From positions 372,001 to 436,000 of the forward strand of contig JAGMUV010000022.1 in assembly GCA_020744425.1 (NCBI GenBank): DNA of 64,000 nt. Direction: 5' to 3'. This document shows positions 1 to 10,900 of this stretch, piece after piece; within the stretch, counting starts at the first letter, position 1; each line of letters begins with the position of its first letter. Under the pieces are notes generated by a model, which was not told the origin of the DNA, did no database searches, and saw only the letters and a program-made list of their open reading frames with translations. The stretch comes from Dactylonectria macrodidyma. Lineage: Eukaryota; Ascomycota; Sordariomycetes; Hypocreales; Nectriaceae. The position numbers and the translations under genes are program-made.

Positions 1-1498
1 TCATTTGCCTATCGAAGGTCTTAGATCTCAGACCTCATCAATACCATCTCATGCATAACCGCCTTCGTTCCTTTAGAAAGAGACTTTAGTACATCTAGAA
101 TAGACTCTGGGGAGCTACTTTAATGCCTTCTGATTCATCTTTCAAGGTATTCAGACTAAGATTCAGCCTCAAGGACGGTCTTTAGGGTCTTTAAAACCCA
201 AGGGTTGGGGTGGCTAGCCTCCTCCTCGATAGGTGTTAGAGTCCGCAGCTGCACATCAAGCTTTGAGACCACACTTTCTGGGTCAAGAGGAACAAGCCCG
301 GCTCCTCTAAAACCTGCCTTGATATTTGCTTCCGTCATCGTGGCTTGAAATGCAGCGTAAAAGGCCGGAAAGAACTCGGTCTTAGAAACGTGGGTAATAG
401 AGCATCGGATCAAATGCTCTATTTCTCGACCATAAGCCTTCTTGAGTAGCCCAAAGCACCCGACATCAAGGGGCTGGAGTAGATGAGATGAATGAGGCGG
501 CATACAAAGCGTGATGATCTTATTCTCCTTGCAATATTCCTCAAAGTCGAGTGAGTGGTGACTTTCGTAGCCATCAAGGATCAGAAGACAATAGCGACCG
601 GTCGATCGCTTAGCTGTATACCGATCGAAGTGCTTTAGCCACTCAAGACCTATCTCGTTATCGGTCCATCCATTTTGGCTCGTTACAATGGCCCAATCGC
701 CCGGGAGGTTGCTTTCTTAGTACCAGTTAGCAAGGTGATATTAGCCAGCAACCACGATAAACGGCTGGATCGCCCAGCCTTCCGCATTGACAGCCTGAAT
801 GACTGTAACCCATTCCCGGTTTCCAGGCTAGACCGATTTCGCCTTTCCACGCCTTTCTGCGCCTATGACAACCATTCCGCTTGCAATAACGCCCATCATA
901 AAGCCCGTCTCATCAAAGTTATAGATATCAGCGAGGGTAATACTATATTCAGCGATTGTATTCTCCACGAGCCTAAACCAATTGCGAATAACAGTCGGGT
1001 CTTCACATTTAGCTCTCTAGTAGTCGTATTTACAAAAGAAACGCGTCTTAAGCTCTTTATGTCGCTTGACGAAGTTAGAAGCCCAGCGCTTGCCGACAGA
1101 TGACGCGTCGCGGTCTGCGAGCAGTCAGTTAGCCATTTCTTCAACACCACACAGTCGCAGAGGAAATCCTCACGAATCTAGGTCGATAATAAACTGAATA
1201 ATAATCTGTTCTTCTAGATCAGATAGTTTCCGTGATTTAGGCGTGGTATCGCGTCGAGAAAGAATGCCCTGCTGTCATCGCCATAGTTTCATAGGATCAA
1301 CTTTATAGATCTTTGCAGCGCGTCAGAGAGTTAATTTTAGGTTATTTTGAAGGGCTCGAAGTGCGAGAAGGATATTAGCTTCATTATTAAACTCAGGCAT
1401 ATTGGGTGGTTAAGAATCAATTAATGAAGTGGAAATATTATAGGTTGAGGGATTTTTATAACACTCGCTTGTCTATAACACTCGCTTATTACGTACGT
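1..1498 (-). mobile_element. Fot1/pogo-type DNA transposon, copy 1, cut by window edge
   Basis: This is a Tc1/mariner-type element of the fungal Fot/pogo group, read on the minus strand and running off the left edge. Its 5' terminal inverted repeat ends at 1498 beside TA (1499-1500) and matches the ends of copy 2. The reading frame starts near 1401 (MPEFNNEANILLAL) and has a CENP-B-like helix-turn-helix region at about 900-1150. The catalytic region gives LLILDGYESHH (second Asp) and PLDVGCFGLLK (third Asp, kept). The frame is interrupted by several stops, for example in the stretch before ESNLPGDWA near 710, mostly of the C-to-T or G-to-A kind. The open C-terminal piece lies at 156-503. It is a non-autonomous, decayed copy. 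Confidence 0.85.
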
Positions 1499-1722
1499 TA
1501 GTGCGAATTTTATACTACTAGCGCTATAAATATATATAATCTAAAAAAATTCTTAAAAATAATCTATTTTATAAATAAGCTAGGTTAAAAATCTTGTCTA
1601 TTTTAGGCTTAATTCAATTTTTTAAGAATTATTTTAAAACTGCAGTTTAAGGTGGAAATTAGAATGTCACGCTTACTTGTTTATCACGCAAGCTTATCAT
1701 ATACATTATCTACTGATATTAA
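1499..1722. repeat. AT-rich spacer with orphan Fot-type terminal repeat
   Basis: This AT-rich stretch separates the two head-to-head Fot copies. At about 1669-1706 it holds a third terminal-repeat-like sequence, in inverted orientation and followed by TA at 1707-1708. It resembles the ends of copy 2 (shared ATGATAAGC and AAACAAG blocks). Imperfect inverted A/T tracts occur at about 1541-1565 and 1617-1640. It could be the remnant of a third element or of a MITE; no coding sequence is visible. Confidence 0.45.
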
Positions 1723-1724
1723 TA

Positions 1725-3585
1725 ACGTGCATGATAAGCATGCCGGTCAAACAAGCTTGCCAGTCAAAAATCCCTCAACCTTTCATCTTCCTACTTAATT
1801 AATCAATTCTCACCCATTCAAGATGTCACGATCAAATAATGAGGCAAATATCCTTCTTGCGCTTTAAGCCTATCGAAATGACCTAAAATTAAGTCTCCGA
1901 CGCGCCGCAAAGATCTATCAAGTCAAGTATAGTACTCTCTTTGACCGAGAGAATGGCATCACTGCTCGTTGCGATTAGATCCCCAAATCACGTAAACTAT
2001 CCGATCTAAAGGAATAAATCATTGTTCAGTTCATTCTCGACCTGGATTCGCGAGGATTTCCCCCGTGACTGCGTGGTGTTAAAGAAATGGCCAACTGACT
2101 GCTCGCTGACCGCGACGCGTCACCTGTCGGCAAGCGCTGGGCTTCTAACTTCGTCAGGCGATAACCAGACCTTAAGACGCGTTTTTTTTCGTAAATATGA
2201 CTATCAGAGGGCTAAATGCGAAGATCTAACCATTATTCGCAATTAGTTCTGGCTCGTAGAGAATATAATTGCGAAATATGGTATTGACCTAGCTGATATC
2301 TATAACTTTGATGAGACGGGCTTTATGATGGGCCTTATCGCAAGCGGAATGGTCATCACAGGCGCAGAAAGGCGTGGAAATCCGAAATCAGTCTAGCTTG
2401 GAAACCGGGAATGGGTTATAGTCATTCAGGCGATTAATGCAGAAGGCTGGGCAATCCAGCCATTTATCGTAGTTACAGGCCAATATTACCTCGCTAGCTA
2501 GTACTAAGAAAGCAGCCTCCCAGGTGATTGAGCTATTATAATGACTCAAAATGGCTGGACTGATAATGAGACGGGTCTTAAGTGGCTCAAGCACTTCAAT
2601 CAGCATACAAAGGATCGATCGATCGGTCGCTATCATCTTCTAATCCTCGATAGGCATAAAAGTCACCACTCCGTTGACTTTAAGAAATATTATAAAGAGA
2701 ACTACATCATTACACTTTATATGCCGCCTCATTCGTCTTATCTACTTTAGCCTCTTAATATTAGGTGCTTTAGGCCGCTTAAAATAGCCTATAGTCAAGC
2801 AATTGAGCAATTGATCAGATGCTCTATAACCCACGTTTCGAAGACAGAGTTCTTCGTAGCCTTCTACGCTGCCCACGCAGCCACTATGATAAGGAGTAAT
2901 ATTAAAGGAGGCTTTCGAGGGGCTGGACTTGTTCCCTTAAACTTAGAAAATGTCATATCAAAGCTTGATATATAGCTACGGACTCTAACACTGGCTGTAG
3001 AGGTGGTCGGCCTCCCTGACCCTTGGGTCTCGAAGACCCTAAAAATAGTGCTTAAAGCCAGTTCGCAGTCTGAATACCTTAAAAGACGAGTGAGAAGGTA
3101 TCAAAGCAGCTCTCTAGCATCTATCCTTAAGGCGCTTGAGTCATTTTCTAAGAGAATAAAGGCAATAATGCATTAAATAGCATTATTAAAGTCTAAGAAC
3201 CAGATCCTTTGATAGGCAAATGAGACTCTTAGCAAGCAGCGCAGAGCAAAAAGAACCCGCCTGCAGAATAGAGGGAAGATGACTATAGAGGAAGGAAGGG
3301 AAGCAATTGATCAAATAGATGTCAATACGCAGGTATAAGCTGAATCGTCGAAAAGTGGTGGTCGAGGGAGGTCGGCGATGCTAAGGGAAAGGCGCTGTGG
3401 AACTTGTAGAAAGGCCGGTCATAATGTAAGGACCTGTCAGGCTGTTATTAAGACCTCTGGAGAAGAGTATAGCGATTAGTTTTAATTGATTTGAGGTGTT
3501 ATTGCTTTTTTATTCAAGTTTTAATTTTGAAGGTTGGGATTTGTGGCTCACTCACTTGTTTGGCTCACTCACTTATCATGTACGT
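1725..3585 (+). mobile_element. Fot1/pogo-type DNA transposon, copy 2, complete but RIP-like mutated
   Basis: This 1861-bp element is flanked by TA (1723-1724 and 3586-3587), and its inverted ends start ACGTGCATGATAAG on the left and ACGTACATGATAAG (reverse complement) on the right. The transposase frame begins at 1822 (MSRSNNEANILLAL). It shows the first-Asp motif YNFDETGFMMG, the second-Asp motif LLILDRHKSHH, and a third-Asp block reading PLNIRCF, so the third catalytic Asp is changed to Asn. A C-terminal zinc-knuckle-like block, CGTCRKAGHNVRTC, is present near 3400. Many in-frame TAG/TAA/TGA codons sit where Gln, Arg or Trp is expected. The size fits Fot1-like elements (about 1.9 kb). It cannot encode a working transposase. 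Confidence 0.9.
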
Positions 3586-3587
3586 TA

Positions 3588-3832
3588 CCCTCTTTCAGAT
3601 TATCACTTCTAATACAAATCGATATGCGAACCTCAAACGAATGGAAGTAAAGCAGGAAAAGGCTCGACAATCGCGTCAGTTGCTTATGGGGGAATTAAAC
3701 GTATTTATTGGAGCCTTAATTTATATGAGCGTCCACGAGGAGCCTCGCATCGATATGTACTGGAATACAGACAAGAATCGTGGTCCAATACATTCAATTT
3801 CGGCTCATATCACACTGATGTTCAGACTCGCA
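3588..3832 (+). pseudogene. piggyBac-type (DDE_Tnp_1_7) transposase fragment
   Basis: Immediately right of Fot copy 2 the frame reads ITSNTNRYA, then a basic spacer, then GELNVFIGALIYMSVHEEPR and YWNTDKNRGPIHSIS. This is the conserved N-terminal part of piggyBac-like transposases (TNRYA, the E-L-FIG-LIYMG block, WNT-GPIH). The similarity stops near 3830, and no catalytic Asp residues follow. The frame stays open to 4099, but the remainder (Pro/Leu/Arg-rich) is not recognisable. I see nothing else in 3833-4149. It is best read as a piggyBac relic into which, or beside which, the Fot element landed. Confidence 0.7.
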
Positions 3833-4149
3833 GCAGCTACTGCAACTAACAGCAGTCACGACACCAGCTTCAATCTAGGCGGACTACAGCTCCGGCCACG
3901 GCTTCGACCACAGCCGTTGTGCTTCGACCTTTGCCATAGTATCTTACCTTGGCCTCTGCCTCAGCCTCTGGGCTTTGGCACCCGACAATATCGCAATGCG
4001 CACCAATGGGGTCATCTTCAGAAGGCTCGGAAAGGCGTTAGCAGCCGTACGCGAACTACTGATCCCTCGAACGAAGGAGGGTTGTCTATTATGAAATGAA
4101 CGGCAACACTCCCCGTCGTCAAGGGTAGTAAAGTAAGCTACAGGACTAC

Positions 4150-5058
4150 TTGTTAGCTAAGAAAATGAGGCAGTTATCTGTGCTAAAACCTAAATAGAGC
4201 AATCTTGCCGGCTTTGACTGATGTCGATGTCCGTCGCATATAGCCTCCGGCTTATGAAATGGCAAGTGGGAGCCACTGGAGCTCCTCTAGAAGAGCAGTA
4301 GTCCCTACCACATCTTCGCTTTTCTCCACATTTCGTGCCATATTAAGCAGCTCTGTGGCTTCATCGGGTGCCATGCGGCCAACTCTGACACCCCGTCGTG
4401 ACCCAACCAGAGTCCCCATAATATGTTCGTCGCGGCTCGTCCATAGTATCGTCCCAGCAGGTGCTTGAGGGATATACTCAAATAGAGTGGCCGTCCCCTC
4501 CGCCCTTCCTACTCCAAAGAGCGCCAGGTCGTCGGCGTTGTCAAGGATAAGCACCCATTGTAGCTGCAACTTGATGTACTCGCGTACCGCTGCGAATAGA
4601 TCTTCGTCTTTGAGGGCCTTGTCGGCACCAAGCTTCCTCACGATTGTCTTATAGTCCTGTGAAAATGTTGCCTCGCTATCGGCATACACCCAGAAGACGG
4701 AGCAGCCTCAGTCATCGCATCGTCGGTAGGCGTAATCCAGCGCGATCTGGGTTTTCCTACACGATTTAGCTGGCATCGACCAAGTTAGTCTAGCAAGAAC
4801 TCACCCTAACCCGCCTAACCCCCAGAGTGCGGCACTGCAGGACTCCGTTGTCTGGGGTAGAAGCTGATTGAGTTTGATGACAAGGTCCGGGCGATGGACA
4901 AGGTCCTCGTTGCGGGGATATGGGATGGCGCGAACGGCGGCTGGGGTCGGCTGGTGGGGCAGGTGGTAATGGGTATGGGCATCGCCCTGGATGATTGTTG
5001 CGTTATCACCAAGTTGGTTCCCAGAAACATCGCGGCAGGATGATACCGAAGGTTTCAT
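4150..5058 (-). pseudogene. NB-ARC/TPR-type NLR (STAND) gene, 5' part, broken
   Basis: The first exon (5058 down to about 4805) encodes a leader with the glycine/asparagine motif GNQLGDNATIIQGDAHTHYH, then YPRNEDLVHRPDLV and the start of the P-loop (LWGLGGLG). A GT-AG intron follows, with donor GTGAGT near 4803 and a GCTAGACTAAC branch region. The next segment has RKTQIALDYAYRR, FWVYADSEATF, the Walker B-like WVLILDNADDL and the sensor-like TILWTSRD, then ELQWLPLAIS. These are in the order seen in fungal NB-ARC NLRs. Stops interrupt it: one near 4696 (before GCSVFWVYA) and one at the 3' end, where LAIS is followed by a stop and then AGGYMRRTS. The TPR repeats expected downstream are absent. 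It resembles NLRs of vegetative incompatibility and innate recognition, but it cannot make a full protein. Confidence 0.8.
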
Positions 5059-5994
5059 TATGCTTGTAATTTAAACAGCTAAGGTATGAACTCTCGATGT
5101 TCAATCGGGTTGAAATAACGCAGCCTTGGATACGGCTAACTAAACCAGGCTGCTGCTGCCACTCAGCCCCTCAAAGTGGGTGTTGCAGGCTGAGGGTTAC
5201 GTAAGTTGCCTAAGGGAGCGCATCATAGCCGGCATCAGACTGAACGGCGAAGACAGCTAGGGCTCTTAGGAATCCCACCACTGTATTTAGCTCTATGGAT
5301 ACTGCTAGCTATACAGTAGCTTAATACATTGAATATATCTCTTTGAGTCAGTGGCACCTCCGCCAACAATGGCCATGTTAGTTACGCAAACTACTATAAG
5401 ATCACTTGCAGCCAATCCATTATGCTAGAAGCTCGGCTAAACCTTTTTGCAATCTATATATAAAACACCATCCTCAAACTACCTAAACGTATAAGTCAGG
5501 CTATGCAAGCCAGTTACATATTGACCATGATGACCTAATGCAAGGCTTTTAGATATGATGGAGCCACCAATATCCCCTTGACGCAACGTATTAGGCAGCC
5601 AGTTTCAGGACTATGCAACGATCAACCAAGGTGATACCCATACTTAATAGAAGCATATATAATGACTAGGATCTTGATCATAACACGGCACGGATTACAG
5701 TAATTCGTAAATTAGAGCCAGAAGTGGACTATGGATCGGATTTGGCTTATCAAGTACTCAGGTAGATGTACTGTGGGGGACTTGGCCATGAGGTGCCCCA
5801 CAAAACTGGAGGGGTAAGAATACGTTATAAGCAACCGAATTCGCACTATGATAACTGTTGGGTTATATACTGGATAATTCCAAGCTGTAATAATATGCGG
5901 GGTACCCTAAACTTTTGCCCAAAATGGCGCAGCTGGTGAATCCAACAATAACCCACATTCCCTTGACGTAGTCCGTGCGGAAACTCTTTTAACA
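5059..5994. other. Intergenic, AT-rich, nothing recognisable
   Basis: This stretch of about 0.94 kb has no long open frame and no recognised motif. It is AT-rich with many TA steps, like the RIP-mutated elements nearby. It may be a decayed repeat; I see no tRNA, promoter or terminal repeats. Confidence 0.5.
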
Positions 5995-6456
5995 TTAGAC
6001 AACTGCGACACATTCTCTGCAAGTCACTGTAACCCGACAGAACTTCCAGAAAGACTGAAATATTTTAGCGCGAGATGCCTCTAGACTCTGCCTAGCCTTC
6101 GCACGTGCAATGGGTCTGTTTCTTGGGCCTGTTTTTGCTTCACCTCTTTTACCTAGGGTGCCCTTTTTGCCCCTTATGTTCTTTATTTGTTTATCTTGAT
6201 TGGTTAGAGCATCAGGTGAGCCATAAGAGAGCTCGTGCGCTTCTTTTTTAGGTCCCGTCGAGGACGAAGGAGCTTTAACCAGCATAGTCAAGTTACTCGC
6301 GAGGGTATTTACGTCTGTGGGGGGATCCAAAGGCAAAGTCGTTGGGTTAAGGCCCGGGTCAGATGATAGTTCGGTACCACAGGGTGTCCTTACTAGCGTT
6401 AATACAGAAATGGATATCGTAACTAATGCCGGGGCCATCGCCGGGGTTATCGCCAC
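5995..6456 (-). CDS. Hypothetical protein, 153 aa, doubtful
   Basis: I do not recognise this frame. The predicted protein has a hydrophobic N-terminus (MAITPAMAPALVTISISVLT), a middle rich in Pro, Thr and Ser, and a basic stretch near residues 95-125 (KKGTLGKRGEAKTGPRN, then ARAKARQSLEASR). The basic, low-complexity region could come from the gag-like ORF1 of a LINE or from a transposase tail, but no zinc knuckle or other diagnostic motif is visible. It lies between a decayed NLR and a WD40 relic in RIP-like DNA, so a chance frame is quite possible. Confidence 0.2.
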   Translation of the reverse strand: MAITPAMAPALVTISISVLTLVRTPCGTELSSDPGLNPTTLPLDPPTDVNTLASNLTMLVKAPSSSTGPKKEAHELSYGSPDALTNQDKQIKNIRGKKGTLGKRGEAKTGPRNRPIARAKARQSLEASRAKIFQSFWKFCRVTVTCRECVAVV

Positions 6457-6842
6457 AAACCAAGTTCCAGCTATTATTTTGTGTAGCTTATCAACAAGAC
6501 GGCTGCTACTGCCGTTTCCATCGGGATTGAGATGTACATTAATGTAATTAACAGAAGCTTGTAAAGCCTATCTTGTCATAAGTAATTAGAATTATTAAGG
6601 GTCAGGGTCTAAGAAACTTCCATAGCTTAATGCAAGTCTTCAAATGTTATATTTAAAGTCATTAATACTGACCGAGGACGCGCAACGAAGAGGGTCTGTA
6701 TGAAATAAATGGGTTGAGTAACAGGGCCTATTCCTTAATTCCTTAGCGGATGGGCGATGGCGTGAAATACCTCAAACGAGTAGGACACAATGGAGATTTG
6801 GTTCCAGAACGCGTTCCGGAAGCTGCTAAAACGTGTCGAAAC
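6457..6842. other. Intergenic, nothing recognisable
   Basis: This AT-rich stretch lies between the doubtful 153-aa frame and the WD40 relic. No open frame or repeat of note is visible. It may hold more of the decayed NLR whose WD40 part is at 6843-7109, but no motif can be followed. Confidence 0.4.
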
Positions 6843-7109
6843 TTATGGGGACGCATGACGTTCAGAGGCGGATGCCACTATCGTTGAGTCATATGAGAAC
6901 GCCACCGAGTTAATATCCGAACTATGGCCCTCAAGCAAATGGTCACACTTGCCCGTCTTTGAGTCCCAGATCCGTATCGTCCCGTCTTCAGAGGCCGATG
7001 CCACCATCGTCGAGTCGTGTGAGAACACCGCTGAGTAGACCGGGGAGCTATGGCAGACAACTGGTTGACCATTGTTGTCTACCTTAGCAATAGTATTGTA
7101 GTTGCACAA
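6843..7109 (-). pseudogene. WD40-repeat fragment of a NACHT-WD40-type NLR
   Basis: The 88-aa frame holds one full WD40 repeat (VYSAVFSHDSTMVASASEDG then TIRIWDSKTGKCDHLLEGH) followed by part of a second (SSDINSVAFSYDSTIVASAS). The two repeats are nearly alike, as in the fungal NWD gene family, where WD40 units are kept similar by internal recombination. The frame ends abruptly after the second ASAS block, and no NACHT domain is found upstream. This is a relic of the C-terminal recognition domain of an NLR. A TAGTCAAA-type minisatellite lies beside it, as also happens at the second NACHT-WD40 relic near 49 kb. Confidence 0.8.
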
Positions 7110-7194
7110 TGATAAACACGACCCATGATGTGATTGAGCGTGAAGATACTTTGCGTTGAGTGCCGTGACTCGCTTTATATATTAAATCAGGGAT

Positions 7195-7480
7195 GGACCA
7201 CTTCTGTCCTTTTTTTCACTTCTGCTCAGTCCAATTCTGTTCTGTCATGCCGAGGTTAGTCAATGGCCACACTTTAAGAGAACGGCCCAGTCTCGTCAAA
7301 TGTCCGATTTAGTCAAAGCCCCACTTTTGGTCAAACGTTTTTAGTCAAACGCCTAAGCTTAAGTTAGTTTTAGTCAAAAGTCCAGTTTTAGTCAAATGTC
7401 CAGTCCACTTCTGTTCAGTCCACTTCTGTCCTTCTGTCCACTTCTCTCCGTAGGAACACGGCCCCACAGGGGACGTGATC
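7195..7480. repeat. Degenerate minisatellite built on (T)TAGTCAAA and CACTTCTGTCC
   Basis: The segment is made of short, imperfect direct repeats: AGTCAAATGTCC, TTTTAGTCAAAC, TTTAGTCAAAAGTCC and TTTAGTCAAATGTCC at about 7295-7400, flanked on both sides by TCCACTTCTGTC-type units. The TAGTCAAA core also forms the array at 50.02-50.34 kb. No coding sense is seen. Confidence 0.7.
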
Positions 7481-7635
7481 ATCACCTGTGAGATGAATAA
7501 TTATCGCTGCAAGATAGATTACTGTATCGTCGGTGCGATGTGGACCGTCATCACCGTGAGATAGATCATCACTATTGCGAGATGGATCATCATCGCGCCG
7601 GGATAGATCATCGTCACTGCGACATGGACCATGCG
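7481..7635. repeat. Tandem repeat of about 24 bp (GAT/CAT-rich)
   Basis: Several degenerate units of the form GCGAGATGGATCATCATC / GTGAGATAGATCATCACT follow each other. Units start near 7485, 7530, 7555, 7580 and 7605. Translation in any frame gives only Asp/His/Arg-rich low complexity, so the short frames here are not genes. Confidence 0.75.
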
Positions 7636-7989
7636 TCAAGAGTTTGGTCAGCTCTTAGAAAACATCATCGTCCTTGCGTTTCTGTGGCATATGTATTGCA
7701 GATCGAGTCTTTGAGAAGTATCAGGTCGTGGGAGCCAAAATAGGCGATCGTTGCGGCAATGGTTGATTGATTTTATTTCGCCCGGAGGGATGTTCCTATA
7801 GGGCCTTAACACAATCGTGTTCACATTTCAGTACATTTAGTACCTGATACCCCAAGCCCTGCGGATCGTCGTCTCATCGCTTGCTGCTAAGGTGCGCTGG
7901 AAGTACTAGCGTTAAAATGTCGCACGATAATTCGCACGCTGATGTATCTGAATGTGTCTTTCTCGACATGACCCAACGAGAGATATGGC
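7636..7989. other. Upstream region of the FlbA-type gene
   Basis: There is no recognisable gene in this roughly 350-bp stretch. It precedes the first ATG of the DEP-RGS gene and should contain its promoter and 5' leader, but I see no clear TATA box or initiator. Confidence 0.4.
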
Positions 7990-10900
7990 ATGTCCAGTAT
8001 CCCAGATGAGGTGGTACAAGGTGATACCCCAGTTGCGCCACCACCCTTGGACTCCCCCACGCAAACTTGGGGTTTTCGCAGTTCTAGCCGGTCATTGGAT
8101 CGTGTTCTGTGTCACCTTGCCGATCAATGGGCCCAGGCCAACCGACTGGGTCGCTTAATACAACTCACAAGGAAATATGGCCTGATATTGCGCATCACAC
8201 GGATCCTCGGTCTGCCTCCGCTCCCTCGCCCTCTGATACCCTCGACCGGCGCTCTGCTGCATCCCGCCCCTCTCTCAGATCGCCCTCGTCCTCTCCAAGA
8301 CACCGTCACCGCCGCCGCTGCTGCTGCCGCTACTGTTGGAGCCGCCACCGCTGCTCCTCCAGCCCACCCCCACTCCCACCGCCATACCGTCTCCGTCTCG
8401 ACAGTCAACCAGCGATCGTCGACCAGCATCTTCGCTCTGGCCGCGGCTGCCTTGGACAGAACCCAGAACGCCATCGCGACCATCTCGGAGCCCTCGATCC
8501 GCTACCGGCAATCCAACAGCACCCTTTCGAGACTCTCCCTCCTGCCCATCTCCAACCCCAGCTCTGAGCCCTCCAGCCCGGTCAGGAAGTACCGCTTCAA
8601 GAGCGCCTCGAACCAATCCCTCTTGTCCAGCTCCAACCTGGACAGCGCCCTCGCTTCCCAGGCGCCCACGGCTAACCACCCGCAGTCCCAGCCCTACGCG
8701 ACCACAGACCCAAACCAACCTCCTCCCATCAAGGCTCCTCCCGCCACGGCAAACAAGATGCATCAAACATCTTCGCGCTTGTTGCGCATGACGGACGATG
8801 ACCGGCCTTTCACAAGGGCATGTACCATGGTTCTACAATACTTACATCTGCCTCGCCGTTTTTGGTGCGCCGGTGGCTCTGCAGCCTCCGCGCGGGCATG
8901 AGACGCCACCGTCTGAAACGCAGCTCCTGTACCCGTTTGTTGCATCTGATAGGAAGGGTGCATTGTGATGTAAGTAGAAGCTCTTGATTTCTATCTAACT
9001 GAGGGCTCGCGGCAGACCTATTTGTAGGTTGCCCTCATAGCTATGATAAGGTTCTCGGTAGACCGGATCCCAAGGGATCCGGGTCTTCGAGACCGGCTTG
9101 TTAGGAAGCCGGGTCTTTGAGACCGGTTTATTAGAGATCCGAGCCTTTGAGACTTTATCTTCAGTCTCAACAGTTGATAGATGTGACATACCCCCCCAGG
9201 TTGAATGGGGATTCAAACTGAATAGATAGGAAATATAGGAAAATGGCCCTTGTTGGAAGGACGGTTGTTGCGTAGGCTAGGAAAATAGGGATAGGAAATT
9301 GAAGGAAAAGACTGATAGAAGGAAATCGGGCTCTGCTAGCCCTCGTCATCTGTCTCGATCTGTGTCTCGATTAGACTCCTGATATCAATAAGTCCTAGCT
9401 GTCTGACGAAGAGTTCGAATTTCTGACCAGGCAGGGGCTTGGTCAGACCGTCTGCTAGCATCTCTGCTGTTTTCGTGTATTTGACTTGAAATAATCCATT
9501 GAAGTAGGACTGCCGGGCCCAACAGCTGTGGATATCAACGTGCCGTAGGGCTGTTCGGATCCGCGGGATCTGCAGAGTGATGAGCCGGATCGTCTGTTGG
9601 TTGTCACACTGAATGACTAGCTGTTGGTCTAGCTGAAGGTCTAGCTGTTGGAATAGCCGTTGGGTAGCTAGGGCTTCCTTAGCTGTGTGTGTGAAAGCAA
9701 GGAGCTCTGCTTCTGTAGATGAAGTTGTAACTGTATCCTGTTTCCCGGCTTTCCAGCTAATAGGTCCGCCGAACAGAGTCATGATCATCCCTTGGGACGA
9801 TTTCCGGGTCTTCGGGTCGTCTGCGAAGGCTGCGTCTGATGCAACTAGGAATTCGAGGTCCTGATCCGTCTGATCGGCCGGGCCCGGGGCGGCTGCTGAT
9901 CCGGCTGCTGATCCGGCTATTGGAATTGCGATTTGAATGATCGGTATTTGAGAGCTTTGACCGCTGAATTGGATAGCTAGATATCGGGTTGCGTAGAGGT
10001 AGATGATGACCCTATCTGCGATCCGGTGATGGTCTTCCGTTGGATTGAGTAAGTGTTCTGCTAGCCGGGCTGCGGCCTTAGCTACGTCAGGCCGGCTGAT
10101 GACTGCGATGTAGTTGATCGATCCGACTTTCTGCTGGAATAGGATCACCTGGTCCTGCTGGGCTTGATACGGGTTTTTCCGTAGGTCGTTGGTTGGTAGA
10201 GGGTTTCCTTTGAAATCGTCGGTTAGCTTGACCTTAAAGCGGGCAGCTGTTTTCTCGATGTATGAGTCCTGACAGAGCCACAGCTTCTTAGCTAGCTTAT
10301 CCCTTAGAATTCGGATCCCTAGGAACCAGGAAAGGTCCCCAAGGTCCTGCATCTGATACCGCTGTTTGAGCCTATTGATCAGGGTCTCAGCAGCTAGCTG
10401 ATCCTTTGTTCGATATAGCAAGACGATATCGTCAACGTAGAAGAAGACGGTCAGCCAGCTGTTGTTGCAGATACAAGGGTCTTCTGCACACTGCTGCAGA
10501 CCTAGCTGCTGGAAGGTCTGAAGGAGGTCTCGTTGCCACAGTAAGGGTGATCTGCGTAGCCCGTATAGGGCCTTTCGTAGCCGTAGACTCCATCCGTGCC
10601 GTTTGAATCCATCCGGGCAGCGGATGTAGACTTCTTCGTCTAGTGGGCTGTTGGTGAAGGCGTTGATTGCGTCTAGCTGCCTAGCCTCTAGCTGGAATTT
10701 AGCTGCTATAGCCATAAGGACCCGGAAGGACCTTCCTGCTAAGGTTGCTGCATAGGTCTCTTTGTCGTCAAGGGGCTGAAGATCCCCTCGGACACAGAGC
10801 CGGGCCTTGAACTTCGTAAGGAACCCATGCTTATCCGTCTTGTATTTAAAGACCCAGGTCGTCGGGATAGGGGTCTTTTTGGCCTGTTCGGATAGAACAG

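Noticed and set aside
8109..8791. Long overlapping frames on both strands over flbA exon 1
   Set aside because: They are shadows of a GC-rich, Pro/Ser/Ala-rich exon. Only the first frame continues into the conserved DDDRPFTR block.
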